Assembly (NCBI GenBank): GCA_026936335.1
Contig: JAPMXV010000043.1
Coordinates: 186,001 to 250,000, forward strand
Direction: 5' to 3'
DNA: 64,000 nt
Source of the DNA: Mantamonas sphyraenae
Lineage: Eukaryota; CRuMs; Mantamonadidae
Positions 48,101 to 59,183 of this stretch are shown here, one piece after another (the stretch's first letter is position 1; each line of letters starts with the position of its first letter). Below the pieces are notes generated by a model, which was given only the letters and a program-made list of their open reading frames with translations, was not told the DNA's origin and did not search any database. Position numbers and translations under genes: made by a program.

Positions 48101-50692
48101 TGTTTGAAGCTTGCAATCTCCTCCTGGGTGACAGGCATAAAGATGAGAGCATCTTCATCGGGCAGGTCTTCTGTGCTGCCCTCCACCTTGAACTTGGTGT
48201 CACTGACGCTGGAGCCAGCAGCGCCAACCATGGCGGTGGTGTCTGTGTGCTCGCGCTCCTCCTGCAGCTGGTCGTTTGTTGCATGTACGTAGGCGCCGGT
48301 TTCGACGTGTTGCAGCCGAAAGTAGGTGTCGTACGTGACCACGCGCGCATTGCTGGCCGGGACAATGTGAAACAGCGTACTGGGATTGCCCAACTCTTCC
48401 ACAAGGCCCAGAGGATACTGGTCGACAGAAGCCGCTGCACTTTGACTCGTGGCGGATGATTTGCTCTCGGCTCCAGTCGTCTCGCCCGTGGCGGCGACTG
48501 TTGTGGCCGTCGAAGGCAGTGGTTCCGAAACGTCTTCGAGGGTCCCTGCAAGTTCCTTGGTCTGCTCGATGAGAGTCACCGTGCTCCCAGCGCGCGTCTG
48601 TTTGGCTTTGGCCTTTCCTTTGCCCGGAGAAGTGCCACTGGAGCCCGATGATGACGAGGAATCAGAGGCAGATGCGGTGGCCTTGCCCTCCTCGGCATCA
48701 ATGGACACGTCGTCGTCGGCGTCTTGGCTGATCCATGCGTCAATGGTGGCACGGATTGTGTTGACCCAGTCATCGGCAACAGAGGCAGTGGTTGCGGTGA
48801 CGTTGTAGTTTGCGCTGTGGTTGTGGATGCGAAAGTTGTCGTTGCCCGCTGTGTACTCGATTTCGGTCCCCTCTTCAAAGTAGATCTCGTCCTGGAACTC
48901 GTAGCCCGAGTCTGTTTCGCGCGTGTAGATGAGCATGTCGTTGAAGAGGAAAAAGTGCCGCTGTTGGTACGCCCACAGCGTGTTTGCGCGTTTTACACGG
49001 AGGGTGCCTTCGCGCACCAGGCTGCGGTGCGGCTCCACAATGGGTGTTTTGGAACCCTTGAGTTTGCTGTTGAGCTTGCGCAGTTCCTTAACCCGCTTGT
49101 TCTCTGCACGCTTGCGTTCCTTGCGCTCGCGCTCCTCGCGATCGTTGTCGACCTCGGCCACCACCGCTTCGGCAATTACCTCGTCGCTGACACCGTACAC
49201 GCTTCCTGTGCGAAGAGAAGCGGTGGTGCCTGCTCGTGCACGCTGGGAGGCGACGGATGAGCGTGAGCGACGGCGTTCGATGCGAGCAAGCTCTTCCTGC
49301 GTGAAGAGGCACAGATACATGCCAGAGTCGACGTGGCGCAGGCGATAGGCCTGGTTGTTGAAGAGGAAGCCGCCTTCGGTGGGGTCCTGCTTCTCGATGT
49401 AGAACAGAGCCATGGCCTTGCGGTTCTTTGTCTTTACGCGGTTGCGGGTGACGCGAAAGTACAGTTGCGCAGAGTCGTTGACCACGTCAAAGGTGAGGAA
49501 GCCTTCGCTCTCCTTGTGAAAGAGACGTATGATGTCGCCGCCCTTGACAAAGTTGTTAAAGTCTTCGCCCAGGTGGTAGGAGAAGGAGAGGACCTTGAAG
49601 GAGGAGTAGGCGTTTGCGACGTTGACCTCGTTCTGGCCGTCATCAAAGGTACGTGACGACACATGCAGGTACTGGTTCCACTTGCGCGACAAGAGCACAA
49701 TCTGGTCGAGGTAACGCACGTGCTCGCCATCTGCACGCAGCTTGTAGCGCGGCATGACGTAGAACCACGAGCCCTCGTCTCCGTCAGACAGTACGCAGCG
49801 CATGCAGTCTCGTTGGCTGTACGTTTGCGCACAGGCGTGATATGAAGTGGAGAACGATTGTGCGGGGGCCGTGTGGCGTGTGAGCATGTGGCGCAAGGAG
49901 AGAGAGTGCGAGATCGTGGTGGGGCCGGGCCGGCTTACAGAGTGGCAGGCTCGCTGACGTTGCCCGTGAGGAACATGCCCGATTGGCGATGGACAAGCTG
50001 GACGACCTGGCCATAGAGGACAGGGCGGCCGATGACGCGCTCGACCTCGGCATCGTTTGCCTGGCGTTCACGCAAAGACGCGTCCTGTGCATGTTTTTTG
50101 GGGAGCACGGTGTCAGCGCTCGGACAGCGGGGCGAGGGCTTCGCTCATGGGCACGCGTACCATCATTTTGAGCAGGTCCTCGTTGTCTTCGTCCACCATG
50201 GCGAGCTGCTGCTGCGTCAGGCCGAGGTTGGTGACCATCTTTGCCAGGCGGCCTTTGGCCGTGTACTGCAAGGCAGGCTTGATGACAAAGAGACAGTCTG
50301 TGGACAGGAGATGCAGCGGTGGAAAAGACGCAGCGGCAGGCGGGTGCGAGGGTGTCAGTGCACGTGGGCGTGCGAAAGCCAGTCTGGCGGGACCGGCTCA
50401 CCTTCAAACTCGACCGGCGGAAGGCCTGCGGTCTCTCGCTTGAAATGGAGTTCGTCTGTGGCAAATCTGGGGGAGACGAGGACGACAGGGAATTGGATGA
50501 AGGGTCAGCGCTGGGTCTGTGTCTGGGCACAAGGCGGCAGAGAGAGTTGTCAACACACCCGTCGGCAGCGACAAAGCCACCTCCCTCGGCAGACGAGTAC
50601 AGGGACAGCGTGTCCCCATACTTCATGAGGTCGGTGATGTCCTCTTCCTGCTTGCCCAGCTCGTAGGGGTCCACATGGCCAATGTGCGACAT
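42187..50692 (-). CDS. Inositol 1,4,5-trisphosphate receptor with inserted PH domain
   Basis: IP3-gated Ca2+ release channel, by family an ER tetramer. Five exons: 50559-50692, 50402-50466, 50161-50297, 49939-50084, 42187-49816; spliced length 2703 residues, like animal IP3R. The N-terminus (GDTLSLYSS, DCLFVIKPALQY, VLYGQVVQLVHRQSGMFL, NEGSW-like DGDEGSWFYVM) is the beta-trefoil/MIR region. Near residues 426-524 a PH-like domain (EGTLRV, RHFFLFNDMLIYTRE, DDWVNTI) interrupts it. RIH domains and a long helical solenoid follow. The channel has a selectivity filter LRNGGGIAD, pore helix FFFLVIIILLNILFGIIIDTF, and the C-terminal zinc site CFVC...H...HNMWNY. Start ATG 50692 is 54 bp downstream of the RPP30 stop on the same strand. 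Ligand-binding residues need an alignment. Confidence 0.93.
48728..49020 (-). other. PH-like domain inserted in the IP3 receptor
   Basis: Coding segment of the IP3 receptor between two MIR/beta-trefoil pieces. It has the RhoGEF/FYVE-type PH signature: an initial REGTLRV strand, basic RHFFLFNDMLIYTRE with the FLFND core, later strands, and a final helix with the conserved Trp (ADDWVNTIRATIDAWI). A 100-residue Ser/acidic linker follows before the trefoil resumes at TLFHIVPASN. Animal IP3Rs have only a short loop here. Confidence 0.75.
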
Positions 50693-50746
50693 GTCTGGCT
50701 CAGGGTCAAGATCGTGTGTGTCAACCGGGGCCTGGCCACTGTGGGT

Positions 50747-51942
50747 TCATTTCTTGCTTCGTGAGCGCTTGTGGTCCGGCTGCGCTTGTTCAACATCCAT
50801 GCCAACGTCGTCATGGTTGCCATCGTCTCCTTCATCGCTGTCGCTCTCGTCGTCGTTCCGTGAGCGCTTCCCTCCTGCGCTTGCCTGTCCTGTGAGCTGC
50901 CAGCGCTGGTGCTGAGGAAGGTCATCCATGAGCTCAACCGACGCAACGCTCTTGTACACGTTGCGGGTGGCGGCATGGATGAGGATGGCGCGAGCACTGC
51001 CTGCAACAAGCTTCCGCGCGTGGTCGTACTTGAAGCCAAACAGAGTGGCCAGATTGATGATGTCGTGGGGACTGCGCACCTCGAGGACATCGGTGGCACC
51101 GCTACTGAACACAAGATTGCGAGACTTTGTGACGCGGATGAGCGAGGTGCAATTGCGGACCATCTGCGTCAACTTGTGCGCGCCTTGAAGGAAGCCGCGC
51201 ACGAGGATCTCAAAGTGGATGCCACGCTCCATGGCCGCCGACACAGGTGCATACTTGGCAAAGAAGCGGGGCACGTCGTCGAGGTCGAGGCAGATGATGT
51301 CTGTTTCCACTTCGGTGCAGCACATCTGGAACAGCTTCTCGGTGGTGGGACGCACGGCAAGCAGGTCGTATGAGGCATACACCGCGTTGCTTGTGGTCAT
51401 CTTGTACAATAATTCAACCGAGTCCAGCAGCACGTTAGCCTATGAAGCTGTTGGAACCCCTCGCCTGCCTCGCGCCCAACCTGCTGCAAACGCAGTGCCG
51501 TCCGTGCTTGCAATGCGTTGTGAGCAGCAGAGAGGGTGGAAGATGAAGATGAGGATGATGATGAAGACGAGGACGAGGACGATGATGATGATGATGATGA
51601 TGCTGTGTTGCTGCTCTTGGGCTGTGCGAGGTCGAGTTTGATGCCTGTGCTCGCGTGCTGCTCGCCCAGCTTCTCGTTGACATATGTGTTGTAGGCGACG
51701 CCGTCGTAGCCGACTGCACACAAAGCAAACAAGAGACAGAACAGAAAATGAAGAGTGGATTGGAGTGTGTAAGTTGGTGAGCGGCGTCTGTGGAGGTGTG
51801 TGTGTGTGTGGGCGTGCGACGTACGTTCAACGAGCTTGTCGACCATGGCGCGCATTTCTTCGCTCTGCATGTGGCCACGCACGGCGTCGGCGTCAAAGCG
51901 CTCCCCAGGAGTATTCAAGGGGATGTTGAGGTCGAGAAACAT
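50747..51942 (-). CDS. RNase P/MRP protein subunit p30 (RPP1/RPP30)
   Basis: TIM-barrel protein subunit of nuclear RNase P/MRP, for tRNA 5' and rRNA processing. Exons: 51825-51942, 51481-51713 and 50747-51439. The first join gives MVDKLVE/LGYDGVAYNTYV, matching the family's xLGYxxVAxN strand. The third exon has YASYDLLAVRPTTEKLFQ, then VETDIICLDLDD and RSPHDIINLATLFGF, all family hallmarks, and ends in a basic/acidic nuclear tail. 347 residues. The join between exons 2 and 3 is doubtful: it needs a 41-nt intron with a poor GTTGGG donor (51440-51480), or a -1 shift. Exon 2 also carries a long serine homopolymer (TCA repeats, 51548-51602) not usual in the family. Divergent from the phosphatase gene. 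Confidence 0.85.
51548..51602. repeat. ATG/TCA trinucleotide repeat coding poly-Ser in RPP30
   Basis: On the plus strand a degenerate GATGATGAGGAC-type trinucleotide tract; on the coding minus strand it reads TCATCATCC and encodes about twenty serines between two conserved parts of the p30 barrel. It probably forms a disordered surface loop. Confidence 0.85.
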
Positions 51943-52047
51943 GGACAGAAAAGGACGGTGTCGAGATCAAGGGGACGCAGAGGGTCGTTTTTGTGTTGCC
52001 AAGGAAGGCGGCCGACTGCGTGCGCGCAGCCAACATCGCACGCGTGC

Positions 52048-53334
52048 ATGACAAGCAGCAGAAAGCGGCTGCCGCCGCTCATTCCTCCGTTTCGGTATGC
52101 CATGGTGGAGGACCGCGTGTATCGAGGTGCGTACCCAACGCTGAAGAACCTGCGGTTTCTGCGGCGGCTGGGCCTGCGCACACTTGTTTCACTGGTGCCG
52201 GAAGACCCGACGCCAGACCTGGTGGACTTTTGCGCCGAGGAGGACATCCGACACATTGTGGTGCCTTGGGAAATGTACAAAGGTCAAGTGACGATCTCGA
52301 CCGCGCGTGTGGGCGACATTCTCGAATTGATGATCGACCCGCGGATGCACCCGCTGTACATCCACTGCCTGGACGGATTCAACAACACGGGTCTGGTGGT
52401 GATGTGCCTACGCAAGCTGCAGAATTGGCAGCTGCCCCTCATTTATTCTGAATTCAACCGCTTCCGGCGGTTCAAACACACAGGTGTGGAGGAAGCCGAA
52501 ATCGACTTTGTCGCCGCATTTCTGGGCGAGCTGGAGATGCCAGCCGTCACACCGCCGTGGCTGTTTGGAGGGCGATCGTCCGTGAAGCACCCGACCATTC
52601 GGCTGAATTGGACAAAGACACAACAGAGCAAGGCGAAGAAGCCGCGGAACGAGAGGAGCACGCTGACTCGGCAACGGCTGGAGGTGCGCACCAACTGGCG
52701 AAAGCGAACCACACCGGGCAATCAAGAGCATTCGTTGGACGAGGAGAGTGACGACGATGCCGGTGACGAATTTGCCCTCTCGCCCAAGCGGTTTCCCAGG
52801 CGCTCACTGAGCGGCAAGTCACACGACGCAGACGTGTGGCACACGAATCGCAGACAGCTGTTTGCCGACCTGTGGCCTGAAATGGAGGATGCTCAGGTGA
52901 CCGCTGGCCGTGAGCTGCAGGCCATGCTGGGAGACACGGCGATGCAAGCGGGCACGGCGACGTCGTCTTCCTCGTCGTCCTCCTCCTCTTCCTCCTCATC
53001 CTCCTCATCCTCATCGTCACTCGGAGGCTCCTCCCTTGGTTCTTCGTCTGCAGGCTCGTCCGCTGGATCAAGCAACGATGGAGAGCCGGGATGGCCAGGT
53101 TCACCCAAGAAGAGCAAGCTGCGAAGACGCAGTGGAGAGCACAACTCTCAAATCGACTATGTGTCCGACGTCATGGTTTCAATGTCTCTGGAGGGATTGG
53201 AGGTAAGCAGCAGTGTCAGGTTGACGCCCCGAGCAGCGGTCACTCACACATGACGTCACACACCACAAACCACACAGCGTCTTGCGGAAAAGGTGCCCAG
53301 CCGAAGATTCCATCAGCGCGCACGGTCGCTCTGA
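52048..53334 (+). CDS. Siw14/Oca-type dual-specificity phosphatase, catalytic Arg absent
   Basis: Member of the fungal/plant atypical DSP group (Siw14, Oca1-6, PFA-DSP), which act on inositol pyrophosphates or lack activity. Exons 52048-53202 and 53278-53334 (GTAAGC donor); 403 residues. The fold is clear: PPFRYAMVEDRVYRGAYPT, LVSLVPEDPTPDLVDFCAE, then the active-site loop. That loop reads HCLDGFNNTG instead of HCxxGKxRTG, so the nucleophilic Cys is kept but the phosphate-binding Arg is Asn, as in Oca4/Oca6-like proteins. The C-terminus is Ser-rich, charged and low-complexity. ATG 52048 is the first ATG before the domain; the frame is open further upstream without family similarity. The small last exon (RLAEKVPSRRF) is less certain than the rest. 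Confidence 0.82.
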
Positions 53335-53409
53335 TCTGTGGGCAGGGATGAAGGCAACCAAGCCGAGCTCTGCGCCCGCCGAGAACGCCAACGAAACACG
53401 CGCTCTGGC

Positions 53410-54030
53410 ATGGACAAGACACTGGTGGCACTGCTGGAATCTGTTCCACAAGCGTCATTTGTGGACATGGTGGTCCATTTGCATGCACTGGGCGCCGCAG
53501 ACCAGGAGAGGCTGGAAGTGACGTTTGCGGAGAACGCAGATAGTCCGCTGGGCTTTGTCCCCAGTCCAGAGACGCACGAGGCACTGGTCCAATGCGTAGA
53601 CACAATGGTAGACAACAAAACAATGTACGTATTCGCACACGCGACATGCACGGCGCCTGCACAAGCTTGCAGTCAGGAGGGAGACACAACTACCGATTCC
53701 TGATCGCTCACCTGCCGACCCACTTCGGGGCCCCTCAGCACACGCACAGACCAGCAGGGCATGGAATGGTACCGTCTTGCCAATGTACAGACCAGCAAAG
53801 AGGATCTGGATAGCCTCAAGGCCCAGCTCGAAGTCGTCGTGGCCGAACTGGAGGTGGCCAAGAGCGAACGCGACGAAAAGCAAAAGGAGATCAAGGCTCA
53901 CATCGACAAGTTGCACACGTACAACGAGCTCAAAGACACGGCCGTCATGCTGCTGGGAAAGCTTGCTGATTGCAAGGGCACAACGACGAGTGAGATGTAC
54001 GAGGAGTTTGGGCTGACGTTTGATGATTGA
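53410..54030 (+). CDS. SWI5 homologous-recombination mediator
   Basis: Small partner of SFR1/MEI5 that stabilises RAD51/DMC1 filaments. Exons 53410-53624 and 53739-54030 (donor GTACGT, acceptor CCTCAG); 168 residues. The C-terminal half is diagnostic: a coiled coil then HIDKLHTYNELKDTAVMLLG, LADCKGTT and EMYEEFGLTFDD, matching the LHxYNxIKDxxQxLxGxLAxxxGxTxxELYxxFGL family end. The N-terminal exon (LVALLESVPQASFVDMVVHL) is a lineage-specific extension whose assignment rests on frame and splice signals. An internal ATG at 53762 would give a shorter product with the whole conserved domain. It lies 75 bp after the phosphatase stop and converges on PCID2. Confidence 0.88.
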
Positions 54031-54058
54031 AAACGCGGGCAACAGCTGAATTCTGAGG

Positions 54059-55475
54059 TTACGGGAAGGCACCGCTCTTGCTCAACACCAGATAGCTCTT
54101 GTCGTGTGCCAAATATCCCTTGATCTTGCCCGACTGGATTAGATTGGCGAGGATGCACTCGAGCTCGTCCATTTCCATTTCCTGGCCAAGTTTGCAGACG
54201 ACAGGCAGCAGGACCTTGAGGCTGATGCGTGTCGAGTCCAGAATGGTGTAAACACTCTTGAAAAGGTTGCGGTATGTGGTCATCTGCAGCTTCTCGAGCG
54301 TCATGAGCACACCGTAACGGCGGAAAACCTCTTCGTTCTGGTCCAGGCAGGCCTCGACGCCCATGACGTCCCCGCTGTGTACGGCCAACGTCAACTCCAC
54401 ATACTCGGACATGCTGTACTTTTCCAGCAGGGCGCGGCTCGGGTACTTGCCCAACAGCATCTTGACGGGCACGAGGTACATGAGAATCATGCGCTTGTTG
54501 TTGACACTTCGTTTGTGGCAGTAGCCCAGCGCAAGGCTGAGGTGCGTGTCGGCGTCCTTCAGGTCGCCCTGCAGCATGTTGTATCGCCCCACGTAGTAGT
54601 GGTACGTGGTGACTTGGGACAGGGGAAACTCTTCCAGGCCCGGGGTACTGCCGTTCTCCACTTGCGAGATAAAAGTCCTGCACAGACGCAGGTTCTTCAT
54701 GCGAAAGTACAGTTTGAACAGGTTGACAATGATAAAAAGCACCGAGTAGCGCCTGGACGAGGAGACCGGGTCTCGCTTGTCTTGGTTGCACTTGCTGAAG
54801 AGCGCTGTGAACACCTCGCCGGCTTTGGCCATGTGCTTTGGCTTTTTGTTTTGTGCCTCGAGCTGCTTATCGGCCTGTTCGGGGGGCATGCGCATGCTGT
54901 GCGTCAGCAGCGGCGGTGGCGGAAAGCATGCGCTCCTTGGGAGCGCGTACCTGGCACGCCGGTAGGACGGGAACATGGCAGGGTGGGCACAGAACACACG
55001 CTAGAATACATACCACTTGTGCGGTCTTGCGCACCTGAATGACAAGCTTCTCCAGAACGGGCTGGGCCCAGTTCGAGTCTTCGCTGCGATAGAGCCGCGC
55101 AAACGCATCGAGCGACTTTTGCAGGCACTCGCTCGCCTCGCCGAACGAGTCGTTGGAAAAGGCCACCACTGTGTACAAATGGTAGGCGGCCACGTCCACC
55201 CATGCCTCGGGAAGCTTCAGCGCGCACAGAGTTTCGATGCTCTGCGACGTACGCGTGTCAGTCGGTGCGTCTCTGCACACCAGAAGGGCAGACGCGGATG
55301 GAAAGGGTGTGCAACAACGTGTACGAGCATGCCTCTATGCAATGCGCCCTACCTTGATTTCGTTGACCCATTGCACCTTCCCCACGGAAGCCAGGTCGTG
55401 CATCTGCTCTGCCACGGCGGCTCCATCTTCACGCTGCACAGCTTTGCTGATGGTTTTCATCCACGTACTGGCCAT
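54059..55475 (-). CDS. PCID2: PCI-domain protein PCID2 / Thp1
   Basis: PCI-domain subunit that binds SAC3/GANP in the TREX-2 mRNA export complex. Exons: 55353-55475 (MASTWMKTISKAVQRED), 55014-55241 and 54059-54874; 388 residues versus about 399 in human. Donors are GTAGGG and GTATGT. Conserved blocks line up with human PCID2 throughout: NWAQPVLEKLVIQVRKTAQ, VADKQLEAQNKKP, YHYYVGRYNMLQGD, NNKRMILMYLVPVKMLLGK, TTYRNLFKSVY and ELECILANLIQSGKIKGYL, ending in VLSKSGAFP where human has VVSKQNPFP. The last block is the winged helix that contacts nucleic acid in Thp1/Sem1/Sac3. A SAC3/GANP gene lies about 36 kb away in this window. Confidence 0.92.
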
Positions 55476-55676
55476 ATTGACAAACGAGAGGGCGATGGGA
55501 TGGGCTGCAATGCAAGGGGAAAGAGTGCAAGAGAGCGGGGCTGGGTGTCACCGCGCAAGTCCTTGTCATGTCCGCCACCACGGCAACCTCACAAACGCCC
55601 TTCAATGATCCACCCAAGGGCAACGCCGTCCGCCCCAGCAACCAACCATGTGTGATCTGTGATCTGTGTTCCCTTT

Positions 55677-56904
<1,228 letters not shown>

Positions 56905-59120
56905 TCAACTCTTCCAACTGGCCAGCGAAGCCTTCTTCTTCTTGTACAGCACCTTGGCGGTGCGGTCGCCACGACGGTTCGCACGCGAGGCCTTCTTGAG
57001 GAGGAAGCCACTGCTCACGCTGTTGCTGCTGCTGTTGCTGAAGCCATCATCGTCATCAAACGCCAGACCGTCTCGCTTCTCTTCTTCCTGCGCCTTGATC
57101 AGCTCCGAGTCCATCTCCGTGGTCTCGCTCACCCAACGCTGAGCCTGTTCGCGCTGCTCGTTTGTCTGCGCCGAGCGCGCCATCATCTGCGCAATAGCCA
57201 GGTTGTTCATGCGCGAGCCCTCGTAGTCGCCATCCTGCGCCATCTTGGCCGACAGCTGCACACCGTGCAGACCAAGCACCGTCAAGTCCACTTCTGCCTC
57301 GGCCTCCTCGCGCTGGTCGGTGATCGCCAGTGTCTTGGTGATCACACGGACCGCTTTCATGCCGTTGAGGCGTTCGTAGTGGATCTGTGTCTGGAAGATG
57401 GCCTCGGTTGGCCCTTCGTCTTGGTCATCATCTCCACCAGCACGTTCTTTATCCAGAATGTCCTTGATGCTGCAGCCGGTGTTCCATCCCAAAAACTCCT
57501 GCGCGCTCTCCACGGCCTCTTCATCCATGGGGTCGTTCACGCTGACGCTTGTGGTGGATGTGGTGGTGGTTGACAACGAATCGAGAGTGAGCTCACCACT
57601 TCCGGGCTTTGCGGGCGGCGTCACAAAGTCGTACTCAAAGGTGATGTCCGTGCTTGCTGTCACATTGCCAATGTCCCTGTGTGCAATGTTTCCTGTGGCT
57701 CCCGGTTCGTTGCGGAAGGCCATGTGCTCGGACAGCAAAAAGGTGAGGGTCGTCTTGACCGCCACCACGGGCTCCTTGGACAGCGCTGCAAACTGGTCTT
57801 TGAGCGTCAGCGGGTTGGCAATGTCCACGTCGCCCTGCGAGATATCCGTGACAATGCCCACGTGCTCGATGTTGCAGTCTGTGCCTTCGATGCTCACCAA
57901 GGACACAGTTACGCCGTTGTCCTTGGCCAAGTTCCCGATGCGCGTGTACACCTCGGCCACCTCCTCCGGGTTGGCTACATCCTCCATGGCCCCAATGCCA
58001 ACGTTTGCCAGACCGTCCGTGCACAGAACCACGCGGCTGGCCGGCTTCTGCTTGGCAATGCCAACGGCGGCCAACAGAGCAGGGCCCAACGCAGTGGCTC
58101 CCTCCTCCTCGAGCTCGTACAGCTTCTTTGTCAGTGCCATCACTGACTCTTCAATCGGGGTGAGCTGATCGTACGCCTCGCCCACAGCCAGGATCTCGTC
58201 GTAGTTGTTCAGACGGTCGCCGGCAATCACCTTGCGCGCTCCGCTCGACCCATCGCCCAGGATGGTCACCTGGCCGTTGAAAGCAACGAGCACACACTTG
58301 CGTGTCGGGTTTTCTTCCGCCATCTTGATCATCTGCGCCTCTACGGCCGCCTGCATGCACTGCAAACGCGAGATGTACGTCACGTTGCGCTTCTGGCCCG
58401 GCAGACGCTGGCCACGCAGCTCCTGTGCGTTGGGCTTGCTCGCACCCTTCACGTCAACCTTGCCATCGACTTCTGTGGTGACGCACATCGATCCCGAGAT
58501 GTCCAGGACGTACACGACGATGGACTCGTCTGCCTCGCCGCCACTGCTACTGGTCTGACGAGGAGGTTCCAGCATGTAGTCGGTCACCTCCTCTGTTGGT
58601 ACCTCCTCCTCGTCCAGAATGACGTCGTGGTTTGTGGTCTGGCAAAATTTGCATTGCCACGTGTTTGTGTCTCGGTTCAGGGAGCTGTGCACGTTGAAGT
58701 ACGCGCTGCACGTCGAACAGACGGTCGGATCACCTGTCGCCAGCGTCACGTCCTCTGCAAGCGTGCCCAACGAGATGGTAATCACATTTGTGTTGGCTTT
58801 GGGGGCCTGTGTGTGCGCCAGCAAGCAAACGCGAGCGACAACGTGTCAGCACAATTTTGTGTGAATTCGCCGCTTGAATTCTCGCCTTCCGCCGCAACTG
58901 CCGCACAACATACACGACGCCTTCTGCTCAGTTTCGAGCCGCCTCCGACACGCCCACGGCTGCCTCCATTGTTCGACCACATAGAGTACGCCTCGGCGAC
59001 GCCCTGGTTGAGCTCGGACTCGTCAAACTCGTCGTAGTCGTCGTCGCTGTTGTTGCTGCTGACGCTGCTGCTGGGCTTCTTGCTCTTCTTGCGAAATGCC
59101 TTTTTCGATGCAAAGTACAT
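56905..59120 (-). CDS. Zinc-finger plus von Willebrand A domain protein
   Basis: Two exons, 58914-59120 and 56905-58806, joined at a GTATGT donor; 702 residues. The N-terminus is basic and Ser/Asp-rich. A four-Cys zinc ribbon (CSTCSAYFN...WQCKFC) follows, like the Sec23/Sec24 finger, then a VWA domain with MIDAS motif DISGS (YVLDISGSM), a later Thr region and CTDGLANVG. The middle is followed by a helical part and a Lys-rich C-terminus (KVLYKKKKAS). The zinc-ribbon/VWA order recalls Sec23/24, but the gelsolin and trunk motifs are not recognisable. It could be a cytosolic metal-dependent adaptor of a family also seen in other protists (inference). I know no experimentally defined function. Confidence 0.75.
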
Positions 59121-59183
59121 GGTGGTTCTTTGGGGTTGTGTTAATGTTGTTTTGTTTGGCTTCTCGGACGCAACACGACTGCG

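Noticed and set aside
46099-48459. A 786-codon open frame on the plus strand opposite the IP3 receptor.
   Set aside because: It is the antisense shadow of a conserved coding exon: no family similarity, and the minus strand encodes unmistakable IP3R sequence.
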